From: Siphonobacter sp. SORGH_AS_0500 | GTDB taxonomy: Bacteria; Bacteroidota; Bacteroidia; Cytophagales; Spirosomataceae | Assembly (NCBI RefSeq): GCF_002838835.1 | Contig: NZ_NHPP01000005.1 | Coordinates: forward strand, 248,001-312,000 | DNA length: 64,000 bases | Reading direction: 5' to 3' | Shown here: piece after piece, positions 1 through 10,241 of the stretch | Layout: each line of letters starts with the position of its first letter | How positions within the stretch are numbered: the stretch's first letter is position 1 | Translations under genes and position numbers: made by a program | The notes under the pieces: model-generated | What the model was told of the DNA's origin: nothing | The model's database searches: none | Seen by the model: only the letters and a program-made list of their open reading frames with translations

Positions 1-1165
1 CATCCAGTTGATTAGCGGCCTGTATCTGGGCGTCTTTGGCCGTGAAAACGTTTGGTTCTTCGAACGAGCCGTCCTTTACGTTCTGAATCAGGTGTTTGAT
101 GAAAGGCGTCGAAATCAGATTAATACTATCCAGCGGAAGCATTTTGAAAGTAAATGCACGATGAATATTCCAGCGAGCAATTTCATTGGTTGTTTTAAAA
201 TCAAGCTGGGGAAGCAAAGCCAGGAGTGGACCAAACTGACGAGTTTCGAAATAAGCCGTTGCTAGGTTTCGGTGAACTTCGTAATAAATAAAAGCCTGAT
301 TAGTAGAGTTTTTCTTCCATTCGCCGTAAGGAAACTTCTTCAGAAAACTTTCTGATTTACTAATCATCTGTTCCCGAGATTTTGCTCCTATTAACTCATG
401 AGAAGCGGCCAATCGGGCATAAGGCCCCGTAGGATTACCCTGAATGACCGATTGCTCTATTTGATCGGCATGGGTTTTGTCTTTCAAATCATATCTATAG
501 TACCGAGCCAACTCCATGCGATCCGCTTCTGATAAGTCAGGAATAGCCTCCAATTTGGCGAGCAATGCCGGAGCTTGCTGCGTAAAAGACTTACCCAGAA
601 TGGCTTTTTGCATGGTTAGGTACGTAGGAATGAAGTACTTTACCCGAGCGGGTTCTTTTAACTCCGTTTGGAGGGCTTTCTCGAGTATTTCTGTTGATAG
701 GGCAGGTTGCATATCATTCCAAAAAAAGGGCATATGGCTATCCAGAGTAGGCATCTGGAAGATAACGGAAGCCAACGCACCACCAGGTAAAGTCTGACCT
801 GTGGAGCTGACGGTTGTCAGTCCATAACTTTTCTGAATATCCAGTTGATCGGGCCTGAAAGGGGATCCCTGAAAAAACCGAAAGGCAACAAAGGCAGTTG
901 GGGCGGGGATCAAAAGTTGTCCCTGATAGAGATTGCCTTTTGATTCCAAAGGCAAGTCCACTCGTGTCCAGGAATAATTTTGGTAGAGTAACGCCTCCCC
1001 TAAAATGGGTACACCCGCCTGTAGCGAACTGCCTTGGGGTGAATACTGCACTTGAAGCGTCTTCCCCGCTACTGGTTTTTGCGGGGAAAGCGTGAGTTGC
1101 TGAGCCTGCAAACCCTTACTGAGCAGAAGGGCCAGACAGGCAAGAATAACAAAAGGAGATTTCAT
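1..1165 (-). CDS. Secreted thioredoxin/TlpA-like protein, N-terminal part (runs off left edge)
   Basis: The reading frame is open from an ATG at 1165 down to base 1, about 388 residues, and continues outside the window. The start MKSPFVILACLALLLSKGLQAQQ is a clear Sec signal peptide. The visible part has a beta-rich N-terminal region followed by a helical, TPR-like stretch. In Bacteroidota, proteins of this layout directly behind susD usually end in a TlpA/AhpC thioredoxin domain, and the visible end (FTAKDAQIQAANQLD) is where that domain would begin. The CxxC motif itself is not in view, so the thioredoxin assignment is inferred from context. The gap to the intended susD stop is 10 nt, so the two are cotranscribed. 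Because of a frame break in susD, the two frames are open into one another here. Confidence 0.6.
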   Translation of the reverse strand, partial: MKSPFVILACLALLLSKGLQAQQLTLSPQKPVAGKTLQVQYSPQGSSLQAGVPILGEALLYQNYSWTRVDLPLESKGNLYQGQLLIPAPTAFVAFRFFQGSPFRPDQLDIQKSYGLTTVSSTGQTLPGGALASVIFQMPTLDSHMPFFWNDMQPALSTEILEKALQTELKEPARVKYFIPTYLTMQKAILGKSFTQQAPALLAKLEAIPDLSEADRMELARYYRYDLKDKTHADQIEQSVIQGNPTGPYARLAASHELIGAKSREQMISKSESFLKKFPYGEWKKNSTNQAFIYYEVHRNLATAYFETRQFGPLLALLPQLDFKTTNEIARWNIHRAFTFKMLPLDSINLISTPFIKHLIQNVKDGSFEEPNVFTAKDAQIQAANQLD

Positions 1166-1175
1166 ATAGGAAAAA

Positions 1176-2542
1176 TTAACGGTCATTTTGCTGAATCTCA
1201 GGATTGAGATCAATGTATTTCGGTCCAATCGGGTAGACGTAGCGATTGCTGGCTGGAGCAGGGTATAACTTACATTCTTGTACGTTCGAGTGACCGATTT
1301 GGCCCATTCGCTTTCCAGACTTAGCCGACGTTGGTCGAGCCAGCGAAGACCCGTTCCCATGAGTTCCCGGCGACGTTCGTCTAATACATACCCAAGAGCC
1401 TGCTGAGCGGTAGTGGCCTGTAAGGCTTTATAATTAGCCGCCGTGAAGCGTTTGGCACGAAGGGTATTGAGTACCTGAAGGGCCTGGTCAGTCTGGTTAT
1501 TCCGAGCAAAGCCCTCGGCCTGAATTAACATCATCTCGCCAACGCTAGGTCCTGAGTTAATAGAAAGGTCTACAGTCAAGCGTCCTTTATAATATCCCCT
1601 TCCCACAATGTTCGGGGCAAAAGCCGTACCGACTCGCGTAAAGAGCATATAGCGAAGATCGTTTGTGTCGAATAGCTGTAATAAAGTAGGATTGAGCGGA
1701 ATATTTGTATTAAATAAAGCCGATCTCGAAAGAATGATCTCCGGGTTATTCAGGTGACGGGGATATTGCGTAGGGGTGGTCTGATAGGTAGTTAAATCAA
1801 CCAGCGTAGGCTGGATTTTCAGAGCTTTACTGGCATTTTCCTGAGCCAGTGCATACTCCTGACGCATCAGATAGGCTCGGGCCAATGTGGCATAAGCCGC
1901 GGCTTTTCCGGGGTGGGTATTTAAACTCGGATAAGTAGGTAAGAAAGGTAAAGCTTCGGCTATGTCCTTGAAAATCTGTTGATAAACGGTTTCCAGGGAT
2001 ACCCGATTTAACTTTTGGAAAAGATTAGGAACGAGTAATAAGGGAACCCCGAGAGTGGTGTTTGCTTTATCTTTTTGGTAAATCGGTGCGTAAAGATTAA
2101 TCAGCGTAAGGTAGGCATAGGATCGTTGCACCTGAGCTTCCGCATAAATCTTATGCTTTGCTTCGTCGGTTCCATTTTCGCTGGTCATTACTTTAGCAAG
2201 TACCTCATTGCAGACGTAGATCTGGTTATAAAGCTGATCCCAGCCCGCGTCGCTTTGCGTAGCGTCGTAATAGTTTTCGGCCCAGGTATAGACATTACTC
2301 TGGTCCGTGGTTAGACGGTTTTGGGCGGCCTGATCGGCCCCGGCATCAATATCATCACTCGAAAGCATGGGTAATGAAGGCGTTGCTGAAAAAACCGTAT
2401 AGTTATTTAAAAGAGACTGAAAATCAGAAGTATATTTCAGAAGTCGGTTGTTACTGTTATTGATTTCAATCTCCACGTATTTCCGGCATGACGAAGTCAT
2501 GACCAATAAGGAAACTGATAAAATCAAGATGTATTTTTTCAT
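1176..2542 (-). CDS. SusD/RagB-like nutrient-binding lipoprotein, one frame break near the 3' end
   Basis: Outer-membrane lipoprotein that caps a SusC transporter and binds its ligand. The start MKKYILILSVSLLVMTSSC is a lipoprotein signal with Cys19 as the lipidation site. The middle shows SusD features: a helical TPR-like core (SYAYLTLINLYAP) and the C-terminal signature ERRRELMGTGLRWLDQRRL. The expected ending (YPIGPKYIDLNPEIQQNDR, stop at 1176-1178) lies in a frame shifted by one base. One missing base near 1257-1261 (CTGCT where CTGGCT gives L-A) explains the shift. Without it the frame never closes and reads straight into the next gene. It starts 20 nt after susC ends. The whole protein would be about 455 residues, slightly shorter than most SusD proteins. 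Family is confident; substrate is unknown. Confidence 0.85.
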
Positions 2543-2562
2543 GTTCATATTGGCTAGGATCG

Positions 2563-5500
2563 TTAGAAAGAAGCGTTTAAGCCGAAGAAAAAGCTTGTTA
2601 CCGGAGGAAGATTAGCGTAGTTATTCGTGCGGTAATACTCGGGATCAACGCCCGCTTTATTTTTCACCCAAATCAGACCCAGGTTACGAGCCGTTACGTT
2701 CAAACTGGCAGATTTGACGGGTAACTTTTTTAGTAATGATTCGCCCAGTTGGTAACCTAGTGAAAGTTGCTGAAAGCGAATATGACTGGCACTCTCCGTG
2801 AGAAGATCGGATAATTTATATCGGTTTACGCTGTTATAACTTATGTTGGCCAGACCGGGTACGTTGGTGAAAGCTTCGTCCCCGGGTTTTTGCCAGCGAA
2901 GAGCCAGATCTTTCTGAGTTCCCATCAGTCCTGAAAGAGCGGTAGCCTGATAGTCAGGATAGTTATCTATTGAAGGACGACGGAAGACGTGTCCCATGGC
3001 ATAGGTAAACCGAACCGCCAGCGTCCAGCCCTTGTATGAAAAGTTATTAATGAAAGCTCCAAAATAGGGTGCCGTCGTCCGACCCACATATACCAAGTCT
3101 TCACGAGTTAAGCTATTGACACCGACTTGATCCGAAACGATTTCTCCACTTTTATTATAAATCTGTCCTTGTCCGCGGTTATCAAGGCCAGCCCAGCGAT
3201 ACGCATACAGGTAATCCGTAGGCATTCCGTTTAGAAATACATTACTCAGGATCTGACCCACGGTAGTCTGGTTAAATCGGGTATCGGTAACTTTATTGGT
3301 ATTGTAAGAAACGTTGAACGCAGAGGACCATCGGAATCCCCGGTATTGAATTACTTCTGCTTTCAAGCCTAGCTCATAACCATGATTTTCCATGGATGCC
3401 GAGTTAAACTTAAGCGTAGACCAGCCGTAGGTAGAATTGTAAGGAAACTGTCCGAGAATATCCGTAGATCTTTTCTTATAAACATCAAAGTTTCCCGAGA
3501 GGCGATTGTTAAGCAGTGCAAAATCGAGTCCTATGTTACTACTTGCCGTTTTTTCCCAGCTTAATTGACTATTGGCGGGCGTTGAAATGCTGGCATAAGC
3601 TTCATTTGTGAGGTTATCAGCTCCAAACGTATTAATTAAGGTGCTGTTGGAGGTAGCGGTTGGAATGATTCCGGCTATTCCATACGTGAGGCGAAGCTGT
3701 AAATCGTCAAAAAACGAGACGGTATTCATGAACGATTCGGACTTGATATTCCACTTTACGCCCGTAGACCACAGGGGACGGGCCCGGCGACTCCGTGAAA
3801 TGCCGGCGAGCGAATAATCATCAAAACGAATACTAGCCGATAAAGAATAGCGATTATTAAGAAATGAAAGTCCAGCATTACTGTAATACGACAGGTACCG
3901 CATGCGGTCATAAGTAATTGCTCCGTCGTTATAGCCAAGGATGCTGCTATATCCGTCAATGGTGGTGTAAGCAACAGAAGGATTAAAGGCCAGTGAACTA
4001 CGGGTATCGGCATTGTATCCGTAACGCGTTTGCTGTTGGGCATTATTGAAGGTCTGCCGAATTTCACTGCCCGCTACCATGTTTAACTGAGCAAACTGAT
4101 GCCAGCTCTTGTTGATATTGAACTGTCCACGCAACGAATAACTGTCATTAATCTGGTTTCTGCTTATCATCGACCTCCGAACGGTATGCCATATACGATG
4201 CTGCCCGTAGTGGGGCTGATGCTGGTGGCATAGTTGAGTCGGTTTCGCATGTTGTAACTTTGCAATTCGTCAAGGCTCACCCCGTTTACCAGATTTCGCT
4301 GCCATTGTCCGGCTACAGTTAGATCGAGCCAATCCGTAAGCTTACCGGTTAAGTCCGCTCCAAAGCGAAGGCGATTTTCCTGCGTGGTGTATTTCGAATA
4401 ATTCAATTCATCAATAGGATTATACCCATAGGGCAGGTAACCCTTCTTTTCAAAAGCCTGGGCGACATCCTGCCGATACACGTAATACCGTTGAATGTGA
4501 TTTCCCTGAGCGTCTTCGAGTAACTCATAGGGACGAAGGCCCAGATTACTTGTGGTAATGGCATTAATAGCCGCTGAATTATTGATGCTATTACTAATGT
4601 TATAATTGAGGCTGGTGTTGAGTCGAAGGCGGTTCTGAAAAAACTGGTTACCCAAATTAGCGGTCACAAAGTAACTTTCGGATTGATTGCTGCGAAAAAC
4701 GGGAATATCCTTGCTGTAATTCGTTGAAAGGTAATAAGTGCTATTCGGCCCACCTCCTGAAAGAGAGAGGTTATACTGCTGGGAAATTGCGTTTTGTAAA
4801 AGCAGTTTACGAATTTGACCCTGATTATTAATCCCCGCAAGAGCACTTAAGGCCGAATCCCGCTGACTAACCGTTGCTGTGCCCCGATCCACCCGGAACA
4901 TCCATTCCAACGCATCACTGAGGGGACGATTCTGGTTGAAATTCATCCAGGAAGAATCCCATTTGGTTGGGTCAGAATAAAAACCACGGTCTTTGAGCTC
5001 TTTTTCAAGAGCGATGTATTCCGCACTGCTCATGGTTGTTAAACTTGACAAATCAGCGGGACGAGAGATGCTCAGGTTCGTACTAAAATTAATGGAAGAG
5101 GTATTGGGCCGGCCCTTTTTGGTTTCAATCACGATTACGCCGTTGGCGCCTGTGCTCCCCAGATGGACGTAGCGGCGGCATCTTTCAGAACGGTGATGGA
5201 GGCAATGTCTTCTGGATTGTAACGACTTAAAATGGCACCCGCCGTATACTGGGAAGTACCACGGCTGGTTAACTCAGGATCAATGGCCGGGAAGCCATCA
5301 ATGACAATGAGTGGATTGGTATTTGCACCTGATCCAAAAGAATTTACACCCCTAATCTGGATAGTGTTCTTGCGGACATTGAAGTTCACGCCAGGCATGG
5401 CTCCTTCCAGACGCTCCATCAGGTTAATGCTGGGAACATCTTTAATTTCTTTGGTTACCTGGCTAAAAGAACCTGTAGCCCGCTCTTTTGGAATTTTCTG

Positions 5501-6129
5501 ATAACCCGTCGAGAGAATTTCAATTTGTTTTAATTCCTGCGTGTTTTCTTCCAGGATGACGTTAATCATGGTTCGGTTACCAACGGCCACCCGCTGCGTA
5601 ACCATCCCGACAAAAGATACCGTAAGGTGCTGGGTGGGTTGCGTGAGCCGAAGCGTATATTGACCGTCGCTATTGGCAGTCACGCCGACATTTCCCCGGT
5701 CGGATTTAATCGTTGCTCCAATCAGTGGTTTGCCGTGACTGTCGGTAATCGTGCCGCGAATGGTCTCAATGTAGGCAGACTCTGGCTCGACGGTTTCTGT
5801 ATAACCAGGTGCGGAAGTCTCCACTCGGTTCTTCGAGGGTTGGTCACGGGTATCTTTAATCAGGGTGTAGTAATTGTGCTGAACGTATAGAAATAAGAGT
5901 TTATTGGGGTAGAGAATTTCCTTTAGTACATTCTCTACTGGCTGGTTTTTTGACAGCGGCGTTTTGAGCTGAACATACATATTATCGGTCAAGTGTTCGG
6001 CGTAGGAAAACTTGGTTCCGTAAAAAGCTGGATTTTGACCAGAGCCTGGTTCAGGGTAATCCGTTGCTGAGCGAAGGCAACCGGACCCGTTAGGAGTAAG
6101 CAGACAAGGAACAGTAAGGGTTTTTTCAT
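2563..6129 (-). CDS. SusC/RagA-type TonB-dependent transporter with STN domain, three frame breaks
   Basis: TonB-dependent outer-membrane importer, about 1190 residues when the frame is restored. Order: signal peptide (MKKPLLFLVCLLLTGPVAFAQQ, ATG at 6129), STN domain (LNQALVKIQ, FYGTKFSYAEHL), CarboxypepD_reg-like domain (RGTITDSHGKPLIGATI), plug (NPLIVIDGFPA, SITVLKDAAATSIWGAQ) and a 22-strand type barrel ending in a terminal Phe. Breaks lie at about 6025-6030, 5146-5152 and 4167-4175; one added base at each restores family sequence, for example WGAQGANGVIVIETKKG at the second. The STN domain normally contacts FecR, which is encoded 4 nt upstream, so ligand-controlled expression through FecR and an unlinked ECF sigma factor is likely. 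The alternative is a genuinely decayed gene, but conservation between the breaks argues against it. Confidence 0.88.
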
Positions 6130-6133
6130 AAAC

Positions 6134-7165
6134 TCAGGGGGTATGTATAATCAGATGCTGGTGTTGCCTTTCGATTTTTACATCAAAAACTTTTTCAATC
6201 ACGAATAAAATGTCGTCCGGATTCGCCGCCGGAACCGTTCCATTCAACCGCTTGCTCAATGATTCTGGCTTGTCAACAGTAACGGTATATCCGTAGGTAT
6301 CTTCCAGTATGCCCACTACATCGGCCATGGTATATCCGGTAAGTTCAAGCTCTTTGTTAACCCAGGCCGCATTCGCCTGCGGACTGCGATCAAGAGCCTG
6401 CAACTGGCTGGTTCGGGCATCATAGCCCAGGCTTTCTCCCGGTTTTAGGTAACGGACGAATACGCCGGGTTTTTCAACTTTGATGCGTCCTTCCAATAGT
6501 GATATTTCCGTTTTCTGCCGTCGTGACTTGACGTTGAAACGAGTTCCTAACACCGTCAGATTCAATCCATTCACGTGTACTCGGAAGGAATCAGACTCCT
6601 GTACCCGGTTTTGAATAGCCACGTGCTTGACGTGAAAAGAAACTTCGCCTTCCGCCCATATTTCGCGGGGTTTGCTGGATTTCCAGTTCCGGGAGTAGTG
6701 AATTTTCGAATTACCGTTCAAGACCACTTCCGTCTCGTCCGGCAGGGTAATCGTGCTGAGTTGTCCAAAAGGAGTTTCTACCTGTTGATCTCCCAATTGG
6801 ATAAGTTCACGGCCTGCGAAAAAGACCAGAACGACTGCCGCCGCCGCTGAAGCCCACTGCGTGGCCCGACGGATCGGGCGGATGTATGTTCGCTGGTAAC
6901 GCTCTTTCTCTTCAATCTTTTCCCATAATTGTCCCCAGGCTTCCGTTTCAGATTGCTGAGGAATGTATAGAGGCTGGTTTTGCAACCATTCAATCCATTG
7001 CCGGGCTTCTTCTATAAAAGGACGACGATCAGGATAAGTCAGTAATAGCTCCTGCCAGAACTGCTCTTTTTCGGGCGTGGGATGTTTTACACTGTCAACG
7101 AACGTTTCATCCTTAAAGAATTCGATCGTTGTATAGGTCTGATATACTTGTAATGCTTCGTTCAT
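6134..7165 (-). CDS. FecR-family anti-sigma regulator
   Basis: Inner-membrane regulator of 343 residues that links an STN-type TonB receptor to an ECF sigma factor. The first 80 or so residues are cytoplasmic and helical (FWQELLLTYPDRRPFIEEARQW). A transmembrane segment follows near residues 85-105 (WASAAAAVVLVFFAGREL), then the FecR domain (ETPFGQLSTITLPDETEVVL, GTRFNVKS, SLLEGRIKV) and a C-terminal DUF4974-like domain with STN fold (ELTGYTMADVVGILEDTYGY). It ends 4 nt before the susC start, so the two are cotranscribed. No ECF sigma gene adjoins it; the divergent neighbour is a beta-barrel protein. The partner sigma factor is therefore encoded outside this window or elsewhere on the chromosome. 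Confidence 0.92.
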   Translation of the reverse strand: MNEALQVYQTYTTIEFFKDETFVDSVKHPTPEKEQFWQELLLTYPDRRPFIEEARQWIEWLQNQPLYIPQQSETEAWGQLWEKIEEKERYQRTYIRPIRRATQWASAAAAVVLVFFAGRELIQLGDQQVETPFGQLSTITLPDETEVVLNGNSKIHYSRNWKSSKPREIWAEGEVSFHVKHVAIQNRVQESDSFRVHVNGLNLTVLGTRFNVKSRRQKTEISLLEGRIKVEKPGVFVRYLKPGESLGYDARTSQLQALDRSPQANAAWVNKELELTGYTMADVVGILEDTYGYTVTVDKPESLSKRLNGTVPAANPDDILFVIEKVFDVKIERQHQHLIIHTP

Positions 7166-7311
7166 GGTCTCTTCAATTAGGTATACACACGGAATTTTTA
7201 ATTTATCCCTTCTTTCAGAATAAAAAGTTGAAATTTTTTAAAAACCTGAACATACCTGAATGCTTCTTTAAAAAATGCCAAAGAATAGTAGAGAATAGGA
7301 GATAGCAGAAA

Positions 7312-7327
7312 GGCTAAAATTTTAGCC
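7312..7327. promoter_or_regulatory. Perfect 16-bp palindrome between divergent fecR and barrel gene
   Basis: GGCTAAAATTTTAGCC is a perfect palindrome with no spacer. It lies about 147 nt upstream of the fecR start and 224 nt upstream of the divergent barrel gene. A site of this shape is what a dimeric regulator would bind, and it could control either gene. No cognate regulator is visible nearby. Confidence 0.45.
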
Positions 7328-7472
7328 AAGGACGGCAGGAATGAAAAGGCTTTTACAAAGAAGAAATGTTAGAAAGGACAGATAATCAAATTGTTAAGTG
7401 ATGATTAAGGGAATGGCTTACGACTGATTGAGAAGGGCGACGGTTTTCAGGACCGTACAACATCTTGATCGT

Positions 7473-7489
7473 GATTGACGTATTCAATC
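7473..7489. promoter_or_regulatory. Inverted repeat upstream of the barrel gene
   Basis: GATTGA-CGTAT-TCAATC is a perfect 6-bp inverted repeat, about 60 nt before the barrel-protein start. A weak -7-like element, CATCTTTG at 7502-7509 (consensus TAnnTTTG), follows 12 nt downstream, so the repeat would overlap the upstream promoter region. Treated as a possible operator. The rest of 7166-7550 shows only A+T-rich sequence and the palindrome at 7312. Confidence 0.3.
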
Positions 7490-7550
7490 AAAAGCATTTC
7501 TCATCTTTGTGTAGAGTCAGGAGTGAAGGACGGGGTTTATTTTTTATGCA

Positions 7551-10241
7551 ATGCGATTTCTTTGGGTTTTAATCCTGATTTGTGGGGTTTGGTCGTGGGC
7601 TAGTGCTCAGGTGCAGGTGCGAGGTCGAATTCAGGATTCGGACACTCGGGTGAATCTGTCGGATGCCAGTGTTACCCTGTTTACATTTTCGGATTCCGTT
7701 CTGGTGAAAGGAGCTCGCAGTAATGAAGCTGGGCAGTTTATCCTTTCGGGTGTTACGAAAGGCAAATACCATCTGGTCATTAGCTACGTAGGTTATCAGA
7801 ATTATAGTTCAGTTCTTCAGGTAAATACTTCGGATATTCAGCTAGACACTATTCCACTTCTCACCCAAGCCAGTACCTTAGCTGAGGTGGTTATTCGCCG
7901 GCAGGCACCGCCGGTGACGGTTAAAAAAGACACGATAGAATATAATCCAGAAGCTTTTCAGACGGAGCCCAGTGCGGTTATAGAAAAATTACTCGGCAAA
8001 TTACCCGGCATTACGGTCGATAAAGACGGAAATATCAAGGCTCAGGGCCAGGATGTGCCGAAGATTCTGGTGGATGGGCAACCATTTTTTGACGGTGATC
8101 CTAAAATGGCAACGAAAAATTTGCCCGTTGATATAGTCGAGAAAATTCAGTTGATTGATCAGAAATCAGAGCGAACCCAAATGTCAGGAATGGATGACGG
8201 GTCGCGGAGTAAAACCATCAACATTGTCACCAAAAAAGACCGACGAAAAGGTTTATTCGGCGATCAGGAATTCAGCATTGGCCCCGATCAGAGTGAAAGA
8301 AATCCGCGATATGGGGTTCGACTCAATCTAAACCGTTTTCAAGAATCGCAGCAATTTTCAGTAATTGCTCAGGCAGATAATACCAACAGTGGCCCCGGCA
8401 GTGGTTCCTCTATTAATCGAACGTTAGTAGGGGGAGTAAATTATCAAAATCGTTGGGGCAAGAAAACAGACCTGGGAGTCAACTACCGAGCTAATCGGGT
8501 GAAATCCCTTAATGACCAGCAAAGCATTCGCACGTATGCACTGCCCGATACCTCGTATCAGGTGCGGGAATCGAGTTCGTCCCATGCTGGAAACACCACC
8601 CATTCGCTAAATCTCCATTTTAACCATGAATTTGATTCGCTGACCAGTTTTCGTTTGAATTCGAATGTCTCGCTTCTGCAATCCGGTAATCTTTCCCATC
8701 GACAGTCACAAACGTTTCCCATAGGCTCAGAATTTCTGAATCCGATTAATCAAAGTAGTACTGAAAATACAACGGATAATCAAAGTTTGAATGGTTCGGT
8801 TAACGCTTTCCTGAATCGAAACTTTCACAAAAAAGGGAGAAACGTAATGGTCACCTATACGCTTTTTCTGAATCATCAACAAAATGAAGGATTAACGAAG
8901 TCTACGAACGAATTCTTTGGTCAGCGACAAAACCAGACGATTAATCAGGAAAATGAGCAAACGACCCGTTCTTCCCGTCATCAGGTATATGTTTCATACA
9001 GTGAACCGCTTTCGGAAAAAAACCGACTTGAGTTTCATTACCGATTCCAGAAAAATCCCTCGTATTCCAATCGGGAAGTTCGCAACTATAACGAAACAAC
9101 GGGCAGGTATGACCGCTTCAATGACTCCCTGTCCAATCGTTTTCGGTCGAGTTACCCCAGTCATGCAGCGGGCGTATTATTCCAGCGAAATCAAGGCCAG
9201 AATCTTTTCAATCTGGGAATGGATGTCCAGCAGGCAAGCCTTAGCAGTAGATCTACGTCGCAGAATATTACTAAAGACTTTATCAGTCTGTTACCCACAG
9301 CCATGGTAAGTTTTAAAGTAAAAAAGGATCGTTACCTCCGGCTTCATTATCAGGGGCAGACGCAAGCCCCAACCGTAGATCAGTTGCAGCCCGTGGCTGA
9401 TAATACAAATCCTTTACTCATTCGACTGGGTAATCCCGACTTGAGGCAGGAATTCCATCATTCGATGAACTTGAATTATAACTCTTTTAATTCGACGACT
9501 TTTGAGAATTTCTTTCTTAACATTAATGCTAATCAGGTCACCAATAAAATTATACAATCGGTCCGTTTTGATGAGCAGGGCGTTCAAACGACGCTTCCCC
9601 TGAATACCAACGGCCATTACATGGTATCGGGTAATGTTAATTATGGACGTCAGCTTGAGTTTCTGAAATTACAGGTTAATACAGGCTCTTCCATTAACTA
9701 TAACCGCAGCCTGACTCTGGTCAATGGCCAGGTTAATCAAGCTAATTCTTTACTGATCAGTCCCGAACTACAATTAAATTCTTCGTATCAGGAACGTTTG
9801 GGATATAACCTACGGACCATGCTGACGTACCAGTCCGCTCGCTATTCCCTGCAAAGTCAGCGAAATACATCGTTTATCAATACCTCCGTATCCGCAAGCT
9901 TTTATTACGAGTGGGATTTTTACCTGAGGCTTAGCACGGATGCGACCTATCAACATTACGGCGGAAATACGGCCGGTCCGGCCCAGCGATATACGCTCTG
10001 GAACGTAACGGTTAGTCAGAAATTTTTGAAAAAACAGCAGGCGGAAATGCAGATTCGGGTGTTTGATTTACTTAATCAGAACCGGAGCGTGACACGTAAC
10101 GTCACGGAACTCTACACGGAAGAACGGCAGAATCGGGTGTTATCCCGGTATTTTCTGGTAAGCTTTATGTATCATTTCCGAAATTTTGGGGGAATGCCAA
10201 CGCCTAATCCAGAACGTAAAACCAGGTCAGCAAGGCGTTAG
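7551..10241 (+). CDS. Outer-membrane beta-barrel protein with CarboxypepD_reg-like N-terminus (TonB-receptor-like)
   Basis: Protein of 896 residues. A signal peptide (MRFLWVLILICGVWSWASAQ) is followed by a CarboxypepD_reg-like Ig domain at about 22-105 (VRGRIQDSDTRVNLSDASV, YVGYQNY). Next come plug-like elements (AVIEKLLGKLPGITVDKDG, ILVDGQPFF) and a long barrel rich in Asn, Ser and aromatic residues (OMP_b-brl_3 type). The family sits in the outer membrane. Many members lack SusD partners and their substrates are unknown; none is suggested here. Gln/Asn-rich loops such as NQTINQENEQTTRSS fit surface-exposed regions. It is monocistronic, divergent from fecR, and its stop overlaps the convergent cbiB stop by 4 nt, so no separate terminator fits between them. 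Confidence 0.85.
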   Translation: MRFLWVLILICGVWSWASAQVQVRGRIQDSDTRVNLSDASVTLFTFSDSVLVKGARSNEAGQFILSGVTKGKYHLVISYVGYQNYSSVLQVNTSDIQLDTIPLLTQASTLAEVVIRRQAPPVTVKKDTIEYNPEAFQTEPSAVIEKLLGKLPGITVDKDGNIKAQGQDVPKILVDGQPFFDGDPKMATKNLPVDIVEKIQLIDQKSERTQMSGMDDGSRSKTINIVTKKDRRKGLFGDQEFSIGPDQSERNPRYGVRLNLNRFQESQQFSVIAQADNTNSGPGSGSSINRTLVGGVNYQNRWGKKTDLGVNYRANRVKSLNDQQSIRTYALPDTSYQVRESSSSHAGNTTHSLNLHFNHEFDSLTSFRLNSNVSLLQSGNLSHRQSQTFPIGSEFLNPINQSSTENTTDNQSLNGSVNAFLNRNFHKKGRNVMVTYTLFLNHQQNEGLTKSTNEFFGQRQNQTINQENEQTTRSSRHQVYVSYSEPLSEKNRLEFHYRFQKNPSYSNREVRNYNETTGRYDRFNDSLSNRFRSSYPSHAAGVLFQRNQGQNLFNLGMDVQQASLSSRSTSQNITKDFISLLPTAMVSFKVKKDRYLRLHYQGQTQAPTVDQLQPVADNTNPLLIRLGNPDLRQEFHHSMNLNYNSFNSTTFENFFLNINANQVTNKIIQSVRFDEQGVQTTLPLNTNGHYMVSGNVNYGRQLEFLKLQVNTGSSINYNRSLTLVNGQVNQANSLLISPELQLNSSYQERLGYNLRTMLTYQSARYSLQSQRNTSFINTSVSASFYYEWDFYLRLSTDATYQHYGGNTAGPAQRYTLWNVTVSQKFLKKQQAEMQIRVFDLLNQNRSVTRNVTELYTEERQNRVLSRYFLVSFMYHFRNFGGMPTPNPERKTRSARR

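Noticed and set aside
2563-5992. Three separate ORFs (535, 321 and 285 residues) as three distinct genes
   Set aside because: They are consecutive parts of one SusC protein; adjacent sequences match a single family when one base is restored at each junction.
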